Assembly: GCA_943367755.1 (NCBI GenBank)
Contig: CALRKB020000003.1
Coordinates: 1-64,000 of the forward strand
Direction: 5' to 3'
Source of the DNA: PCC-6802 sp943367755
Lineage (GTDB): Bacteria; Cyanobacteriota; Cyanobacteriia; Pseudanabaenales; Pseudanabaenaceae
Length of the DNA: 64,000 nt
Within the stretch, counting starts at the first letter, position 1; every line of letters begins with the position of its first letter. The notes beneath the pieces are model-generated. The model made no database searches and had not been told where the DNA came from. It saw nothing but the letters and a program-made list of their open reading frames with translations. Below, piece by piece: positions 63,469 to 64,000 of this stretch. Made by a program: the position numbers and the translations under genes.

Positions 63469-63603
63469 ATGCGACTGGCAAAATTTCTGGCAAACCCCAT
63501 GTTTAGGCGCAAAAAACTACTGCTGATTGCATTTATTACCTTGATTAGTCCAATTGGGGTCAATACTGTTCGGATAAGCGTTAGGCAGTGCTGGGAATGG
63601 TAA
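63469..63603 (+). pseudogene. Cut-off start of a CHASE4-GGDEF paralogue
   Basis: The first 30 or so codons resemble the preceding gene: MFRRKKLLLIAFITLISPIG (from ATG 63499) against MTFRKQILLIIFITLICPIS. An in-frame ATG lies 10 codons upstream at 63469. After about codon 36 the sequence becomes the end of the IS4-like element, and the chance frame stops at 63603. The element interrupted the gene; the rest is outside the window. Confidence 0.65.
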
Positions 63604-64000
63604 AGGTCAGTTTCTCTAAGTTGGTGCCGGTGCCTCTGTGTAGTCGCTTCCTGGCTGGGAACTTCGACCTTGGCTTTTTAACTACGCGGGGATTACTTCT
63701 GCCTTGCCGTGGGGGGATCTTCTGGTTTACAATCTCCTCGATTAGCCAACTCAAAAAAGGGGGATTTGCTGTGGTTGAGCGTCTTGAAACTTGTCAACAG
63801 CTCGGCGAAGCACTCTGAGGGTACCAGTAAACCCAAGATGCAACGGAGAAATCTCAGCATGCTCAGCGGCTTGGAACATCAAACAGCGCACCGCCCAATG
63901 CGCCAATAACCATCCATAGATTTCCTGGACTACTGAGCGGGGATGCTTAGAACGAATTGGAGTTTTGCGACCGTTGAGATGAGTTTTGAGTTCGTCTAAG
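63581..64000 (-). pseudogene. IS4-like transposase, C-terminal part, frameshifted
   Basis: Read on the minus strand from the window end, the frame starts LDELKTHLNGRKTPIRSKHP, continues RSVVQEIYGWLLAHWAVRCL and LGFTGTLRVLRRAVDKFQ, then runs into a stop after a CCCCCTTTTTT run. The protein continues in another frame (ELANRGDCKPED), and after a second shift in a third (NPRVVKKPRSKFPARKRLHR to TFTIPSTA). At least two frameshifts, so the element is dead unless the first is programmed. Its left end is near 63570-63583. Confidence 0.75.

Noticed and set aside
63588..63909. Plus-strand frames across the transposase end
   Set aside because: Antisense to a recognisable transposase; no homology-like features.

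Overview
The window reads as cyanobacterial chromosome. The octamer GCGATCGC (HIP1) recurs through most of it. The recognisable genes include chlorophyll, carotenoid and glycogen genes and the OmpR-type regulator RpaA, a set typical of cyanobacteria. Several families are ones I know mainly from cyanobacteria (Uma2 nucleases, the TIGR02450 Trp-rich protein, TIGR04168 phosphoesterase, CHASE4-PAS-GGDEF-EAL proteins). Genus cannot be fixed by eye; a filamentous freshwater lineage such as Pseudanabaena is only a guess. No tRNA, rRNA or CRISPR array was seen.

Layout. 1-9.2 kb: an IS5-like transposase tail, a secreted Tyr/Asn-rich protein, a Ser/Thr kinase fused to a PhnD-like domain, phoU, mfd, a Uma2 nuclease and ribE. 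9.2-17.3 kb: a HIP1-free accessory block with a candidate structured RNA and a minus-strand gene set. That set is a calcineurin-type phosphoesterase fused to a SIR2-like domain, a 1512-residue protein with two tandem STAND ATPase units and about 14 WD40 repeats, and a small membrane protein. A cut-off phosphoesterase start lies upstream. This is the best candidate in the window for an unusual defence or cell-suicide system. 17.3-40.6 kb: mostly housekeeping genes: purL, a STAND-TPR regulator, a diiron protein with uppS, sds, rpaA, glgA, crtD, a glutamate-receptor-like channel, purU, an aminotransferase, a cupin, a peroxiredoxin, an alcohol dehydrogenase, chlM, hemC and a dihydroorotase homologue that has lost its metal ligands.

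40.6-45.8 kb: an accessory island of small two-gene modules, all on the minus strand: hicBA, a RelE pair, an aspartic-protease pair, a second RelE/ParE-like pair, then a TIR protein. The four blocks (hicBA with the first RelE pair, the protease pair, the second RelE/ParE-like pair, and TIR) each have a copy of the same dispersed repeat at their 3' side. Two of the toxin genes (hicA and the first relE) are each broken by a single in-frame stop while their antitoxins are intact.

45.8-64 kb: pepF, an 800-base gene-free stretch with hairpins, pyrB, a Kv-type channel, an Ap4A phosphorylase, a phosphoesterase, purK, an ABC-2 exporter pair, an RDD protein, rpmG-rpsR with a clear terminator, and a CHASE4-PAS-GGDEF-EAL protein. 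The window ends in the first 30 or so codons of a paralogue of that protein, cut by a decayed IS4-like transposase.

Together the core genes cover purine (purL, purK, purU), pyrimidine (pyrB, pyrC-like), tetrapyrrole (hemC, chlM), isoprenoid/carotenoid (uppS, sds, crtD) and glycogen (glgA, next to rpaA) metabolism. The accessory blocks carry nucleotide-sensing, NAD-targeting and toxin-antitoxin functions.
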